Below, in pieces: positions 16,781 to 24,573 of a stretch of DNA of 64,000 nucleotides. A model generated the notes under the pieces. The model searched no databases. It saw only the letters and a list, made by a program, of their open reading frames with translations, and was not told the origin of the DNA. How positions within the stretch are numbered: position 1 is the first letter of the stretch; every line of letters starts with the position of its first letter. Origin of the DNA: CAWKPF01 sp963851415 (GTDB lineage Bacteria; Acidobacteriota; Thermoanaerobaculia; Multivoradales; Multivoraceae); NCBI GenBank assembly GCA_963851415.1, contig CAWKPF010000003.1, positions 2,356,001-2,420,000 on the forward strand, read 5' to 3'. The position numbers and the translations under genes were made by a program.

Positions 16781-16873
16781 GCCGCCGAACAAACGGAATG
16801 CACAAGGACGCCTACCCGTGCTCGCTTCGCTCGCTCGGGTAGTCGCCTGTGATTCCGGGGGCCGTTAGCTGCC
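16781..16873 (+). repeat. attC11
   Basis: R'' GCCGAAC (16784-16790), R' GTTAGCT (16864-16870). Unusual arms (GCACAAGGACG / CGCCTGTGATTCC) with a CTACCCGTGCTCG hairpin; not type A, B or C. Confidence 0.85.
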
Positions 16874-17635
16874 ATGTTTCGAATCTGGACCATTGTCGGA
16901 CTGCTCACGGCTTCTCTGGCCTCAGGGGCGCCGGCACCGCTCGAATCCGCGAGCGCTCCTTCTCTATGGTGTGAGTACGGCGGTAGTGAGTGCGTTCCCT
17001 TGTCGCCGGAACAGGGTTCCATCACGATCTACTCTCCCGACGGCGCCGGTAGCGAGGCCATCCAGCGGAAGCTCGCCGCGCTAGGCGCGCACGAGTTCCA
17101 GTTCCGATCGTGGATAGGAACCGGAATCTCGACCGGCGACATCGTCGATTTCGCTTGGTTCACGCGCGACAGCGGGCACGTCTCGGTGGAGCGACTCGCC
17201 CGCGGAATCGCCGAAGAGACAGACTGGTTCGTAGCCCCGTCGTTCTGCTCGACGCAGTATGTTCTTCGGTGGCCAAGCCAAGCTACCGACGTGCTTCTTG
17301 AGCCGACGTTCTCGCAGTTGGATCTGGAACGCGTTCTGAAGGAAGAGGGGATCGACGGAGCGGCGCTGCCTTCATACCGCGACTACTTCTTGGTCGGCCC
17401 CAATACCCAATCCGGGTTCGAGGTGGTAGCTCAAGCGAGGCGATTGCACGAGAGGCCGGAGATTCGATCGGCCAAAGTCTGGTGGGGTGGGTTTGGAGTC
17501 GGGCCCACTCCAATGCGCCAGTGCCCGATACTTGGACCCCAGATACCGTCACAGATCCCGGCCACCACTCCTCTGGGCCTGCTGGCTTTGGGCGCGGTCC
17601 TTTCGGCGGCAGGACTCTTCCTGCTGCGTACGTAG
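16874..17635 (+). CDS. Cassette 12: exported protein with C-terminal sorting-like helix
   Basis: 253 residues. It has an N-terminal signal peptide (GLLTASLASGAPAPL) and a C-terminal tail of IPATTP, a hydrophobic helix and a final LLRT. That resembles IPTL/VPXXX-CTERM type sorting signals, though the motif is not exact. The middle is acidic and Cys-containing, with no known domain. It is probably anchored at the cell surface. The ATG is only 4 nt from the R' core. Confidence 0.7.
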   Translation: MFRIWTIVGLLTASLASGAPAPLESASAPSLWCEYGGSECVPLSPEQGSITIYSPDGAGSEAIQRKLAALGAHEFQFRSWIGTGISTGDIVDFAWFTRDSGHVSVERLARGIAEETDWFVAPSFCSTQYVLRWPSQATDVLLEPTFSQLDLERVLKEEGIDGAALPSYRDYFLVGPNTQSGFEVVAQARRLHERPEIRSAKVWWGGFGVGPTPMRQCPILGPQIPSQIPATTPLGLLALGAVLSAAGLFLLRT

Positions 17636-17651
17636 TCATGCTCTCCGAGGA

Positions 17652-17720
17652 GGCAGCTAACAATAGGATCGAGCGGACAGCTACAAGTAGCTGCCGCTCA
17701 TCCTTGGTCCGTTAGACGAC
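17652..17720 (+). repeat. attC12
   Basis: R'' AGCTAAC (17655-17661), R' GTTAGAC (17711-17717). Short type B site with the AGCTACAAGTAGCT hairpin. R'' complements the cassette start TTAGCTGCC. Confidence 0.9.
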
Positions 17721-17724
17721 GCCG

Positions 17725-18162
17725 ATGCCCAATCCACCGTTCGAAGATCTCTGGCTGCGATACGGCGACAAGCCGGGGGTGTCACCCGAAGTGAGACCGC
17801 TCCTCTGCAAGCTGTATGAGGCGCTCGGCGCGGAGCCCGTTCGCTCGGAGGCAGTGGAAGACGCAACGGAGCGCTTGCTCTTGTTCCTGGCGTCTGACGT
17901 GGGTCAAACTAACGAGAACTGTACTGCCGTAGACCACTTTCTCTGCTTGGCAGAGTTCGAGTGGCCGCCGCTTCCCCAGCGGGTTCACGACGTCCTCGGC
18001 GACATGGCCGGTGCTCTCCATGACACCGTCTCGTCACCAGGCATTGCTCAGGACTTCGCGAGCACGCCAGAGCAACTCCTCGCCCGACTTCGGGATCAGC
18101 GCGAACCGACGTCTAACAACAGGATCGAGCGGACAGCTACAAGTAGCTGCCGCTCATCCTAG
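17725..18162 (+). CDS. Cassette 13: hypothetical protein ending inside attC
   Basis: 145 codons with no recognised family; probably a small helical cytoplasmic protein (LLCKLYEALGAEPVRSEAVEDATERLLLFL). The last 18 codons read through attC13 and stop at 18160-18162 in its right arm, so the C-terminus depends on the recombination site. The ATG at 17725 is 7 nt after the R' core. Confidence 0.65.
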   Translation: MPNPPFEDLWLRYGDKPGVSPEVRPLLCKLYEALGAEPVRSEAVEDATERLLLFLASDVGQTNENCTAVDHFLCLAEFEWPPLPQRVHDVLGDMAGALHDTVSSPGIAQDFASTPEQLLARLRDQREPTSNNRIERTATSSCRSS

Positions 18163-18176
18163 GTCCGTTGGGCGGC
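18108..18176 (+). repeat. attC13
   Basis: R'' GTCTAAC (18111-18117), R' GTTGGGC (18167-18173). Short type B site, AGCTACAAGTAGCT hairpin. R'' matches the cassette start TTAGACG. Confidence 0.9.
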
Positions 18177-18210
18177 AAGGTAGCATTTCGATCCGGAGGC
18201 AACCGAGGCT

Positions 18211-18672
18211 ATGAAGAAAGCAATCCCCTTCCTGCTCCTCGTCCTGTCTGCAAGTGGTGTCTATTCCAGCGACAGCCCCGGCCAAGTCGTCAAGGGCTAC
18301 TTCGAAGGCTATGGCAACGGGCAGGACACGCAAGAGCTGGTCGGCACGTACTGGTTGCCCAGTGTCATGGTCTACGCAGCTGGCCTCCAGCCCATCCAGA
18401 TTCCTGCCGCTCAGTTTGCAGGTCGCCTCGAGGCCTTTCGCACGCAGGCCCGCGAACAAGGCTGGTCGCAAGGCGAGATTGTCGAGTTGGAAGAGTGTCT
18501 GCTCCGGAGCGACATGGCTATGGTCAGCGTGCGCTACAGGAGCCAGACACCAGCCGGCGTCGAGTCTGCGAACGCCGTTCTCTACACCCTGATCCTGACG
18601 GATGCCTGGCGGATTTCCTCTGTCATGCCCACGGATTCGGGCGTGTTGGTCGGCTGTGATGGAACCAGGTGA
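18211..18672 (+). CDS. Cassette 14: exported NTF2-like protein
   Basis: 153 residues with a signal peptide (MKKAIPFLLLVLSASGVYS). The mature part begins DSPGQVVKGYFEGYGNGQ and ends with a strand pair (VSVRYRSQ..., AWRISSVMPTD), the layout of SnoaL/NTF2-like cone folds. No catalytic residue is obvious. A close paralogue is in cassette 16. AGGC lies before the ATG. Periplasmic location is expected. Confidence 0.75.
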   Translation: MKKAIPFLLLVLSASGVYSSDSPGQVVKGYFEGYGNGQDTQELVGTYWLPSVMVYAAGLQPIQIPAAQFAGRLEAFRTQAREQGWSQGEIVELEECLLRSDMAMVSVRYRSQTPAGVESANAVLYTLILTDAWRISSVMPTDSGVLVGCDGTR

Positions 18673-18684
18673 CCAGCACTACCA

Positions 18685-18753
18685 CCCGCCCAACAAACGG
18701 ATGGAGCGGACAGCTACAAGTAGCTGCCGCTCATCCTTGTTCCGTTGGGCGGC
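18685..18753 (+). repeat. attC14
   Basis: R'' GCCCAAC (18688-18694), R' GTTGGGC (18744-18750). Short type B site, AGCTACAAGTAGCT hairpin. Confidence 0.9.
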
Positions 18754-19119
18754 CGGGTGGTCGTAGGAGGCGAAGGCACACTGATTCGAAGCGTTCTCGG
18801 GCTCACCGCACTTCGGTGGTCAACCGTCATCCTCTTCGTGGTCATCTGGAACCTGTTCCAATGGCTCGCCAACTACCTGAACGGTGGCTGGGGCCGCTAC
18901 GAGGAGCGATCCTCGTCCTTCGTCCTTGCCCTGTGTGGGATTGCGGCGTCGTTGTTCTTCTTCTCCGTCGTGATGTCGAGCCGGTTTCGAGAAACCGCAA
19001 CGGCAGAGCGAAGACGAGCGCGCTACCACCCGGCGCCGTTCGTCTTCCTTGGAGCCATTACAGGCCTACTAGGGCTCGTGTCGCTAGCCGCTGCGCTCGG
19101 GGTGGTCGAACTCGCATGA
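18745..19119 (+). CDS. Cassette 15: three-helix membrane protein
   Basis: Up to 124 residues of unknown family. Hydrophobic segments are at about 27-45 (STVILFVVIWNLFQWL), 60-78 (FVLALCGIAASLFFFSVVM) and 98-118 (FVFLGAITGLLGLVSLAAAL). The start is uncertain: TTG at 18745 lies in the R' core, GTG at 18757 is next, and an AGGAGG at 18767 points to a later non-ATG start. It shares the cassette with a TA pair, so an attC between them may have been lost. Confidence 0.6.
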   Translation: MGGRVVVGGEGTLIRSVLGLTALRWSTVILFVVIWNLFQWLANYLNGGWGRYEERSSSFVLALCGIAASLFFFSVVMSSRFRETATAERRRARYHPAPFVFLGAITGLLGLVSLAAALGVVELA

Positions 19120-19129
19120 GGCGCCGTTG

Positions 19130-19135
19130 TAGAAT
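19130..19135 (+). promoter_or_regulatory. -10 hexamer TAGAAT of the cassette 15 TA pair
   Basis: TAGAAT ends 9 nt before the antitoxin ATG (19145). It follows GCGCCGTTG, which may be a relic of a lost R' core. Confidence 0.55.
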
Positions 19136-19144
19136 GGGCGTGTC

Positions 19145-19384
19145 ATGAAGAACGCCGATGCCGTCCTCGAAGAAGCGCTCGGCCTCACCGAGGATGAGCG
19201 AGCCAGAATCGCCGATGCACTTCTGAGAAGCCTCGAACCGCCAGCGGATGACGAAGTCGAGTTGGCGTGGCGGCAGGAGATTCGCCGACGCGTTTCCGAA
19301 CTCGAGAGCGGAAGAACGGAGGGCATCCCCTGGTCCCGGGTTCGTGCCGATCTCTCGGAGAAGCTGGGTGGCGTACCCGATTGA
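19145..19384 (+). CDS. Cassette 15: addiction-module antitoxin (RelB-like, TIGR02574 type)
   Basis: 79 residues: DAVLEEALGLTEDERARIADALLRSLEPP followed by a charged C-terminus (AWRQEIRRRVSELESGRTEGIPW). This is the usual pattern of the 'putative addiction module component' family that precedes ParE-type toxins. It overlaps the toxin start by 17 nt. Confidence 0.82.
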   Translation: MKNADAVLEEALGLTEDERARIADALLRSLEPPADDEVELAWRQEIRRRVSELESGRTEGIPWSRVRADLSEKLGGVPD

Positions 19385-19658
19385 GCTCTCCCGGCATGCC
19401 GCAGGAGAGCTCAGTGCGTCTTTCGATTGGTACCTCGAACGTAGTCCCGCGGCGGCCGAGGGCTTCCTCAATGCTGTCGATACCGCTATGAGAGTGGTCG
19501 CCGAGTCGCCGGAGATCTGGCCAGAGTTTGAAGCCGGTACCCGCCGCTATGTCTTCGAACGCTACCCCTTCAGCCTGATCTTCGGCTTTGACGGGAACCG
19601 CGTCTTTGTCCACGCCATCGCTCACCAAAGCAGGAAGCCCGGTTACTGGCATGGTTAG
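19368..19658 (+). CDS. Cassette 15: ParE-type toxin
   Basis: 96 residues from the GTG at 19368, chosen because it gives the canonical start VAYPIELSRHAAGELSASFD. The motifs W-Y-x-E-RSPAAAEGF, RRYVFERYPFSLIFGFD and FVHAIAHQSRKPGYW are classic for RelE/ParE toxins of this antitoxin class. Intact. Confidence 0.85.
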   Translation: MAYPIELSRHAAGELSASFDWYLERSPAAAEGFLNAVDTAMRVVAESPEIWPEFEAGTRRYVFERYPFSLIFGFDGNRVFVHAIAHQSRKPGYWHG

Positions 19659-19673
19659 CGCCGCGATAATCGG

Positions 19674-19763
19674 GCCGCCCAACAACACGCTTCAGAGGAC
19701 GCAAACAGGTAGTCGCTTCGCTCCTTCCTGTCCGCGCCTCTGAGCTTGGGTCCGTTATGCGGC
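19674..19763 (+). repeat. attC15
   Basis: R'' GCCCAAC (19677-19683), R' GTTATGC (19754-19760). Type A arms, AACAGG hairpin. Confidence 0.9.
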
Positions 19764-19796
19764 AGGCAGCAATTCGATAGAGAGGAAAGCCAGGCT

Positions 19797-20258
19797 ATGA
19801 CCAAGACAATCACCTTCCTGCTCCTCGTTCTGTGCGCAGCTGGTGCCCATTCCAGCGACAGTCCCGGCCAAGTCGTCAAGGGCTACTTCGAAGGGTACGT
19901 GGACGGGGAAGACGTGCAAGAGTTGGTTGGCACCTACTGGTTGTCGACTGTCACGATCTACGCAGCAGGCCTCCAGCCCATTCAAGTCCCTGCTGCTCAG
20001 TTTGCAGGTCGTCTCGAGGCCTCTAGAACACAAGCCCGCGAACAGGGCTGGTCGCGAGGCGTGATTGTGGAGCAAGAAGAGTGTCTACTCCGCGAGGACA
20101 TGGCTCTCGTGAGCGTGCGCTACAAGAGCGAATCAGATGACGGCGTCGAATCTGCAAGCGCCGTTCTTTACACGTTGAGTCTGAAGGACGTTTGGCGGAT
20201 TTCTTCTGTTGTGCCCACGGATGCAGACGTGTTGGTTGGCTGCAAGGGCCCCAGGTGA
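19797..20258 (+). CDS. Cassette 16: exported NTF2-like protein, paralogue of cassette 14
   Basis: 153 residues from the ATG at 19797. The signal peptide is MTKTITFLLLVLCAAGAHS. From DSPGQVVKGYFEGY onward it is highly similar to the cassette 14 product, with the same length and the same C-terminal Cys (VLVGC). The cassette starts TTATGC while its attC16 R'' is GCCCAAC, which would fit cassette 14, so this copy probably arose by duplication and then a boundary exchange. Confidence 0.78.
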   Translation: MTKTITFLLLVLCAAGAHSSDSPGQVVKGYFEGYVDGEDVQELVGTYWLSTVTIYAAGLQPIQVPAAQFAGRLEASRTQAREQGWSRGVIVEQEECLLREDMALVSVRYKSESDDGVESASAVLYTLSLKDVWRISSVVPTDADVLVGCKGPR

Positions 20259-20274
20259 ACGGTTACGCCCACCC

Positions 20275-20343
20275 AGCGCCCAACAACCGGATGGAGCGGA
20301 CAGCTACAAGTAGCTGCCGCTCATCCTCGTTCCGTTAGACGGT
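20275..20343 (+). repeat. attC16
   Basis: R'' GCCCAAC (20278-20284), R' GTTAGAC (20334-20340). Short type B site almost identical to attC14. R'' does not match its cassette start (TTATGC). Confidence 0.9.
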
Positions 20344-20354
20344 CGAGGGACACT

Positions 20355-20747
20355 GTGCCTTTCCCTTTGAACGACATGGCCAGAGACATGGTCGCGGGCA
20401 ACTTCAGGGGGCGAGGCTTTCAATGGGCTGAGGAGTACTTCGTTCCATTCCTCTCACCCGACGCCCACAGCTTTGACGTGTACTGCGCAGTCCTCGGCCT
20501 AAGAGACTGCGGGACGAAGAGTTCGGTTCCGCACTTGGTCCCGTTGCTCCACCACCCTGACCAGGACGTGAAGTGCACGTCCATCCTGACGATTGCGCAC
20601 CTGGCTGGAGCGGAGCAGACGGAGCTCTTTGTCCGAGCTCTTCAGGATCCAACATACCGGGACAAGGCCTATGCGGCCCGGGCTATCGAAGTTGCCGCGG
20701 ACGGCCGAGCCGTTGGCCCGCTTCTTGCCTACTCAGGGCAAACATGA
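20355..20747 (+). CDS. Cassette 17: HEAT-repeat protein
   Basis: 130 residues from a GTG at 20355. Repeating helical pairs are visible: SFDVYCAVLGLRDCGTKSSVPHLVPLLHHPDQDVKCTSILTIAHLAGAEQTELFVRALQ can be divided into about three HEAT-like units with the typical P..D..V pattern. HEAT proteins are scaffolds for protein binding. The stop overlaps the next ATG (ATGA at 20744). Confidence 0.7.
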   Translation: MPFPLNDMARDMVAGNFRGRGFQWAEEYFVPFLSPDAHSFDVYCAVLGLRDCGTKSSVPHLVPLLHHPDQDVKCTSILTIAHLAGAEQTELFVRALQDPTYRDKAYAARAIEVAADGRAVGPLLAYSGQT

Positions 20748-20944
20748 CTCGGATTCGAAGGGGCAAGATCGGAAAGGGAATCCTCCCGCATGCGCTCGGG
20801 TATCTGCAACGGTACGTTGCTGCTGAGCCAGCAGTCTTGGAGTTCTTCGCTCAGATCGACGCGTTCTGGGGCAAACTTGCGTGGCAGGATCGTGAGGAGA
20901 TCGTCAGAGAGGTGGCGTACTTCAGTGGCCGCGAAACGAACTGA
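20744..20944 (+). CDS. Cassette 17: small helical protein, possible continuation of the HEAT protein
   Basis: 66 residues (MTRIRRGKIGKGILPHALGYL...), translationally coupled to the HEAT gene by ATGA. Helical and charged, no known family. It could be a separate partner or the C-terminal part of one HEAT protein split by a frameshift; a single-nt indel near 20744 would fuse them. Confidence 0.5.
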   Translation: MTRIRRGKIGKGILPHALGYLQRYVAAEPAVLEFFAQIDAFWGKLAWQDREEIVREVAYFSGRETN

Positions 20945-20950
20945 CGCTCG

Positions 20951-21040
20951 GCCGTCTAACCAGCGGATGAACCGGACGCCAACAGTCCGCCGCTCCGCGC
21001 CTCACGGTCGGCGCCGCTCATCCTGGGTCCGTTCGGCGGC
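20951..21040 (+). repeat. attC17
   Basis: R'' GTCTAAC (20954-20960), R' GTTCGGC (21031-21037). Left arm GATGAACCGGACG (type C), right arm GCCGCTCATCC (type B): a mixed site. Confidence 0.88.
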
Positions 21041-21091
21041 GAAGCACCACCCTGGAATCGCGAACGCTCCTTCGGGCTCATGGAAGGTCGG

Positions 21092-21097
21092 TAGACT
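21092..21097 (+). promoter_or_regulatory. -10-like TAGACT of cassette 18 (leaderless)
   Basis: TAGACT ends 6 nt before the ATG at 21104, with the extended-type context GGTCGG upstream. Confidence 0.5.
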
Positions 21098-21103
21098 GGC
21101 ACC

Positions 21104-21604
21104 ATGAACTGGGATTCCATAGGCGTACTAGCGGATGTCGTTGGCGCAATCGGTGTTATCGCGTCGCTGCTCTACGTCGGTTTTCAGATCAGGCAAAACA
21201 CGAGGGCCACTCGAGCCGCTTCAGCACGCGAAGCGGTGTACAGATTCGCCGACTGGAACAAGGAGGTTGCTGGGAATCCCGAGTTCGAGCGCCTGTACCA
21301 GCTAGCGTTTCAGGATCCCGTTCCGGACTTCACGGATGCCGAGTGGAACCGAATGAGCGCCTATGTGAAGGCGCTCTTCCACATCTATGAGGCTCAGTAC
21401 ATCAACGCCAAGTTCGACGTCGGTATAGGCGACCAGGTCGAACCACAACTCCGAACTGCGCGGATGGCGATCGATACCTTTCCGGTCTTCAGGAAATTCT
21501 GGGATGAGGTCCGGTACACCGGCTTCTGGACAGAAGGCTTCGAGGAGGCTGTCGAGAACGTAAATCCGGTCGAGTCGGGCGGTGTCCGGCCTCTCTCCGA
21601 TTGA
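21104..21604 (+). CDS. Cassette 18: membrane-anchored protein of unknown function
   Basis: 166 residues. One N-terminal transmembrane helix (VVGAIGVIASLLYVGFQI) precedes a conserved RQNTRATRAASAREA helix and a soluble helical domain with many aromatic residues. Such proteins are frequent in environmental bacteria, but I know no function. Unlike most single-gene cassettes, it has its own leaderless promoter-like hexamer. Confidence 0.72.
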   Translation: MNWDSIGVLADVVGAIGVIASLLYVGFQIRQNTRATRAASAREAVYRFADWNKEVAGNPEFERLYQLAFQDPVPDFTDAEWNRMSAYVKALFHIYEAQYINAKFDVGIGDQVEPQLRTARMAIDTFPVFRKFWDEVRYTGFWTEGFEEAVENVNPVESGGVRPLSD

Positions 21605-21680
21605 CGGCGCTCGCGAATGTCGAATTCAATGACCTACTCCGAAATGTGTTCACGAAAAGGGCAATGAGGGCCCATGTGGC

Positions 21681-21773
21681 GCCGCCGAACAACGCGAATT
21701 CACGCGGACGAGAACCTGTGCTCGCTTCGCTCGCGGCGGTTCTCGCCGGTGATCCGCTGCTCCGTTGGGCGGC
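21681..21773 (+). repeat. attC18
   Basis: R'' GCCGAAC (21684-21690), R' GTTGGGC (21764-21770). Unusual arms (TTCACGCGGACGAG / CTCGCCGGTGATCC) with a GCTCGCTTCGCTCG hairpin. Confidence 0.85.
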
Positions 21774-21777
21774 TTGA

Positions 21778-21783
21778 TATCAT
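21778..21783 (+). promoter_or_regulatory. -10-like TATCAT of cassette 19
   Basis: TATCAT ends 7 nt before the DUF2442 ATG (21791), only 7 nt after the R' core. Confidence 0.45.
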
Positions 21784-21790
21784 CTGTGCC

Positions 21791-22069
21791 ATGCGAAAAG
21801 TCACCCACGTCGAGCCTCGCGAGGGCTTCAAGGTCTGGCTCAGATTCGACGACGACATCGAGGGCGAGGTGGATCTCTCCGACCTCGCTGGGCGAGGCGT
21901 CTTTTCCGCTTGGTCCGATCGAGCGTTCTTCGAGTCCGTCTCTCTGGGGCCAGATCGTGGCATCACCTGGCCCGGGGAACTCGATCTCTGCGCCGATAGC
22001 CTCTACTTCGGCTTGACTGGGAAGTCCCTGCGCGAAACGGAGGCCAGCAGCACCGCGGCTCATGCCTGA
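21791..22069 (+). CDS. Cassette 19: DUF2442 protein
   Basis: 92 residues: KVTHVEPREGFKVWLRFDDDIEGEVDLSD, then a GITWPGELDLCADSLYF end, the DUF2442 pattern. It precedes and overlaps a DUF4160 gene by 8 nt, the reverse order of cassette 10. Expected to act with it as a TA-like pair. Confidence 0.85.
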   Translation: MRKVTHVEPREGFKVWLRFDDDIEGEVDLSDLAGRGVFSAWSDRAFFESVSLGPDRGITWPGELDLCADSLYFGLTGKSLRETEASSTAAHA

Positions 22070-22320
22070 GCTGAGCCGTTTCTACGGCATCGTCATCAGG
22101 ATGTACTTCAGCGATCATCCGCCGCCGCACTTCCACGCGAAGTACGGTGAACATGAGGTCGTGATCGCAGTCTCTGATCTCTCGGTCCTGGCAGGGTCGC
22201 TACCCGGTCGAGCGCTCGGCCTGGTCGTCGAGTGGGCCTCTCCACAAGGAAGAACTCGAGACCGCCTGGGATCATGCAGAAGCAGAGGAAGATCCGGGGC
22301 GAATCGAGCCGCTGCCATGA
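22062..22320 (+). pseudogene. Cassette 19: DUF4160 gene with a +1 frameshift
   Basis: The start MPELSRFYGIVIRMYFSDHPPPHFHAKYGE is canonical DUF4160 up to VVEWAS near 22235. There one extra C shifts the frame. Removing it gives HKEELETAWDHAEAEEDPG and a stop at 22318-22320, the normal family end. As written, translation instead runs through attC19 to 22394. Either a real null allele of the presumed TA component or a sequencing error. Confidence 0.8.
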
Positions 22321-22324
22321 GCCA

Positions 22325-22414
22325 GCCGCCCAACAACACGCTCCAGAGGACGCGAACAGGTAGTCGCTTCGCTCCTTCCTGTTCACGCCTCTGAGCTTGG
22401 GTCCGTTAGCCGGC
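22325..22414 (+). repeat. attC19
   Basis: R'' GCCCAAC (22328-22334), R' GTTAGCC (22405-22411). Type A arms, AACAGG hairpin. Confidence 0.9.
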
Positions 22415-22451
22415 GTTGCGGCTCTCCTCGCATATCGCGTAGGCGGAGCGA

Positions 22452-22457
22452 TAGGCT
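22452..22457 (+). promoter_or_regulatory. -10-like TAGGCT of cassette 20 (leaderless)
   Basis: TAGGCT ends 6 nt before the brnT ATG (22464), preceded by GGAGCGA. Confidence 0.5.
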
Positions 22458-22463
22458 CGGCAC

Positions 22464-22742
22464 ATGAGGGTGACGTTCGAATGGGATGCCGCGAAGGCGC
22501 TCGAGAACATCCGAAAGCACGGCGTCGACTTCGAGGAAGCTTCCTCAGCCTTCTTCGACCCCCTTTCCCTCACTATCCCAGATCCCGAGCCTTCGGAAGG
22601 CGAGCAGCGCTTCGTTCTCATGGGTGTCTCGAGGGGCGATCGCCTCTTGGTCGTCTCGCATCTCGACTGGGGCGATAGAATACGGCTCATCAATGCTCGT
22701 ACCGCGACGCGGCATGAGCGCCGCCACTACGAAGAAGCTTGA
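22464..22742 (+). CDS. brnT: Cassette 20: BrnT-family toxin
   Basis: 92 residues with the BrnT pattern: FEWDAAKALENIRKHGVDFEEA, RFVLMGVSRGDRLLVVSH, and IRLINARTATRHERRHYEE. BrnT is a RelE-fold ribonuclease that arrests translation and is neutralised by BrnA. The antitoxin start overlaps its stop (TTGA), the normal brnT-brnA order. Confidence 0.9.
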   Translation: MRVTFEWDAAKALENIRKHGVDFEEASSAFFDPLSLTIPDPEPSEGEQRFVLMGVSRGDRLLVVSHLDWGDRIRLINARTATRHERRHYEEA

Positions 22743-22936
22743 CCGTGCGCGAACAGTACGATTTCTCCAAGGGCGTTCGCGGGAAGTACACGGATCGTCT
22801 GGCCAAGGGCGTCAAACTCGTTGTCCTTGATCCAGACGTTGCGGAGGCCTTCCCCACTTCCGAGCAAGTCAACGAGGCTCTGCGTCGTCTCGCCGAGGAG
22901 CAAACCGAGGCGAAACCGTCCGGTGACGCCGGCTAA
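22739..22936 (+). CDS. brnA: Cassette 20: BrnA-family antitoxin
   Basis: 65 residues. REQYDFSKGVRGKYTDRLAKGVK is the BrnA N-terminus, followed by a short ribbon-helix-helix-like region (VNEALRRLAEE). TTG at 22739 gives the TTGA overlap; GTG at 22745 is an alternative start. It should bind BrnT and repress the operon. Confidence 0.82.
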   Translation: MTVREQYDFSKGVRGKYTDRLAKGVKLVVLDPDVAEAFPTSEQVNEALRRLAEEQTEAKPSGDAG

Positions 22937-23018
22937 CAACACGCTCCAGGAGGACGAGAAACCGTTCGGCTCGCGCCTTCACGGCTTCTCGCCTCTGAGC
23001 TTGGGTCCGTTCGGCGGC
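22928..23018 (+). repeat. attC20
   Basis: R'' GGCTAAC (22931-22937), R' GTTCGGC (23009-23015). Type A arms with an extra G in the left arm (CCAGGAGGACG) and an AAACCGTTCGG hairpin. R'' matches the start TTAGCC. Confidence 0.88.
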
Positions 23019-23051
23019 GGATGACATGCGTGTGAATGAGGTGCCGTCGTC

Positions 23052-24399
23052 ATGAGAGGGCAGATTTTCAAGTACTGGGATCGCGTTCGTTCCGGCTTCT
23101 GGTTGCTTCCGACGGTCATGGCCGGCGTGGCCGTTGCGTTGGCCTTCGTGAGCGTCGCCATTTCCGAGCCGGTGACGGAGTGGTTCACGCTCAACTTTGG
23201 CTGGACGTTCACCGGTGGAGCAGAAGGAGCGAGCGCCGTGTTGGGGATCATCGCCGGATCGATGATCACCATCGCCGGTGTGGTCTTCTCGATGACGTTG
23301 GTCGCCCTGTCGCTGGCCTCGTCCCAGCTGGGACCCCGTCTGCTGCGCAGTTTCATGCGCGATTCCGCCACACAGGTGGTCCTCGGCACGTTCATCGCCA
23401 CCTTCCTGTACTGCCTGCTCGTCCTCCGCACGATCCGCCGTGCGGAGGAGGTCGCTTTCGTTCCGCACCTGTCGGTCACCCTCGGCGTTCTCCTCGCGGT
23501 GGCGAGCGTGGGGGTGTTGATCTACTTCATCCATCACGTGTCTGTTTCCATCCAGGCCAACGAGATCGCCGCACGTATCGGCAGGGAATTGATCGAGGGA
23601 ATCGACCGCCTGTTCCCGGAACACGTCGGACGGGGAGCACCACGGATCCCGACGGAGCCGCCCGAGGCGGGCTTCCTCGAGGCGTTCGACCAGGAGGCTC
23701 GGCCGGTCGGCGCGGACGGGGACGGTTACCTCCAGTTCATCGACGGGGAGGCCTTGGTGGCGCTGGCGACGGAGGAGGACCTGGTCGTTCGACTGGAGCG
23801 AAGGCCTGGAAACTACGTCGTCGCCAGGTTGCCCGCTGGCGCTGGTCTGGCCCGGAAGCCGAGTGACCGACCGGCTGGCGGAGCAGGTGCGTTCCCTCTT
23901 CGTCCTGGGCCACCAGCGGACTGCCAACCAGGACATCGAGTTCGCGGTGAACCAACTGGTGGAGATCGCGGTGCGGGCCCTCTCCCCAGGGCTGAACGAC
24001 CCGTTCACGGCGATCACGTGTGTGGACCACCTGGGCTCCGCGTTGTGTCGTTTGGCGACACGGGACATGCCGTCGCCTTATCGCCATGACGTCCACAATC
24101 AGCTTCGGATGATTGCCCCTGCCGATACGTTCCCGGAGATCACGGACGCGGCGTTCAACCAAATCCGACAATATGGCCGCTCCAGCGCGGCGGTGACCAT
24201 CCGCCTGCTAGAAACGATCGCCGTGGTCGCGGGATTCACACATCGGCCGGAGGACCGCGCGACGCTCTTACGGCACGCTGAAATGATCGCCCGGGGGGCT
24301 CGTGAGGGACTACCCGAAGCCGAGGACCGCCGGGCGGTGGAAGAGCGCTGCCAGGCGGTAAGCCAGTTGTGCAGCGAACCCGCAGGTTCTCGCCGCTGA
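23052..24399 (+). pseudogene. Cassette 21: DUF2254 membrane protein with a frameshift
   Basis: A large gene of about 448 codons. The N-terminal part (23052 to about 23840) has four hydrophobic segments (SGFWLLPTVMAGVAVALAF, SMITIAGVVFSMTLVALSL, VVLGTFIATFLYCLLVL, VTLGVLLAVASVGVLIYF). The C-terminal part (from about 23850 in the next frame, ending 24399) contains HQRTANQDIEFAVNQLVEIA and QIRQYGRSSAAVTIRLLE, hallmarks of DUF2254. A 1-nt indel near 23840 joins the two. Function of the family is unknown. It is unusually large for a cassette and GC-rich. Confidence 0.82.
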
Positions 24400-24480
24400 G
24401 ACACACGTACGCGCTGGCCGCATACTTTGTGGGGACATGGGTTGGATGTTGGGCTGACCACCTTGACGGTCAGCGAAGAG

Positions 24481-24546
24481 GCCGCCGAACAACAGCATGC
24501 AGCGGACGGCGCTTCGCGCCGCCGCTGATGCTGAGCGTCCGGCGGT
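24481..24546 (+). repeat. attC21 (R' core damaged)
   Basis: R'' GCCGAAC (24484-24490). The R' position reads GTCCGGCGG (24537-24545). The next cassette's R'' context CCGCCGGATAAC implies an original GTTATCCGGCGG, so three bases were lost. Short arms GCAGCGGACGGCG / CGCCGCTGATGC. Confidence 0.75.
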
Positions 24547-24573
24547 GAAATCTCTTCCCAGTCTGTAGCAGCG

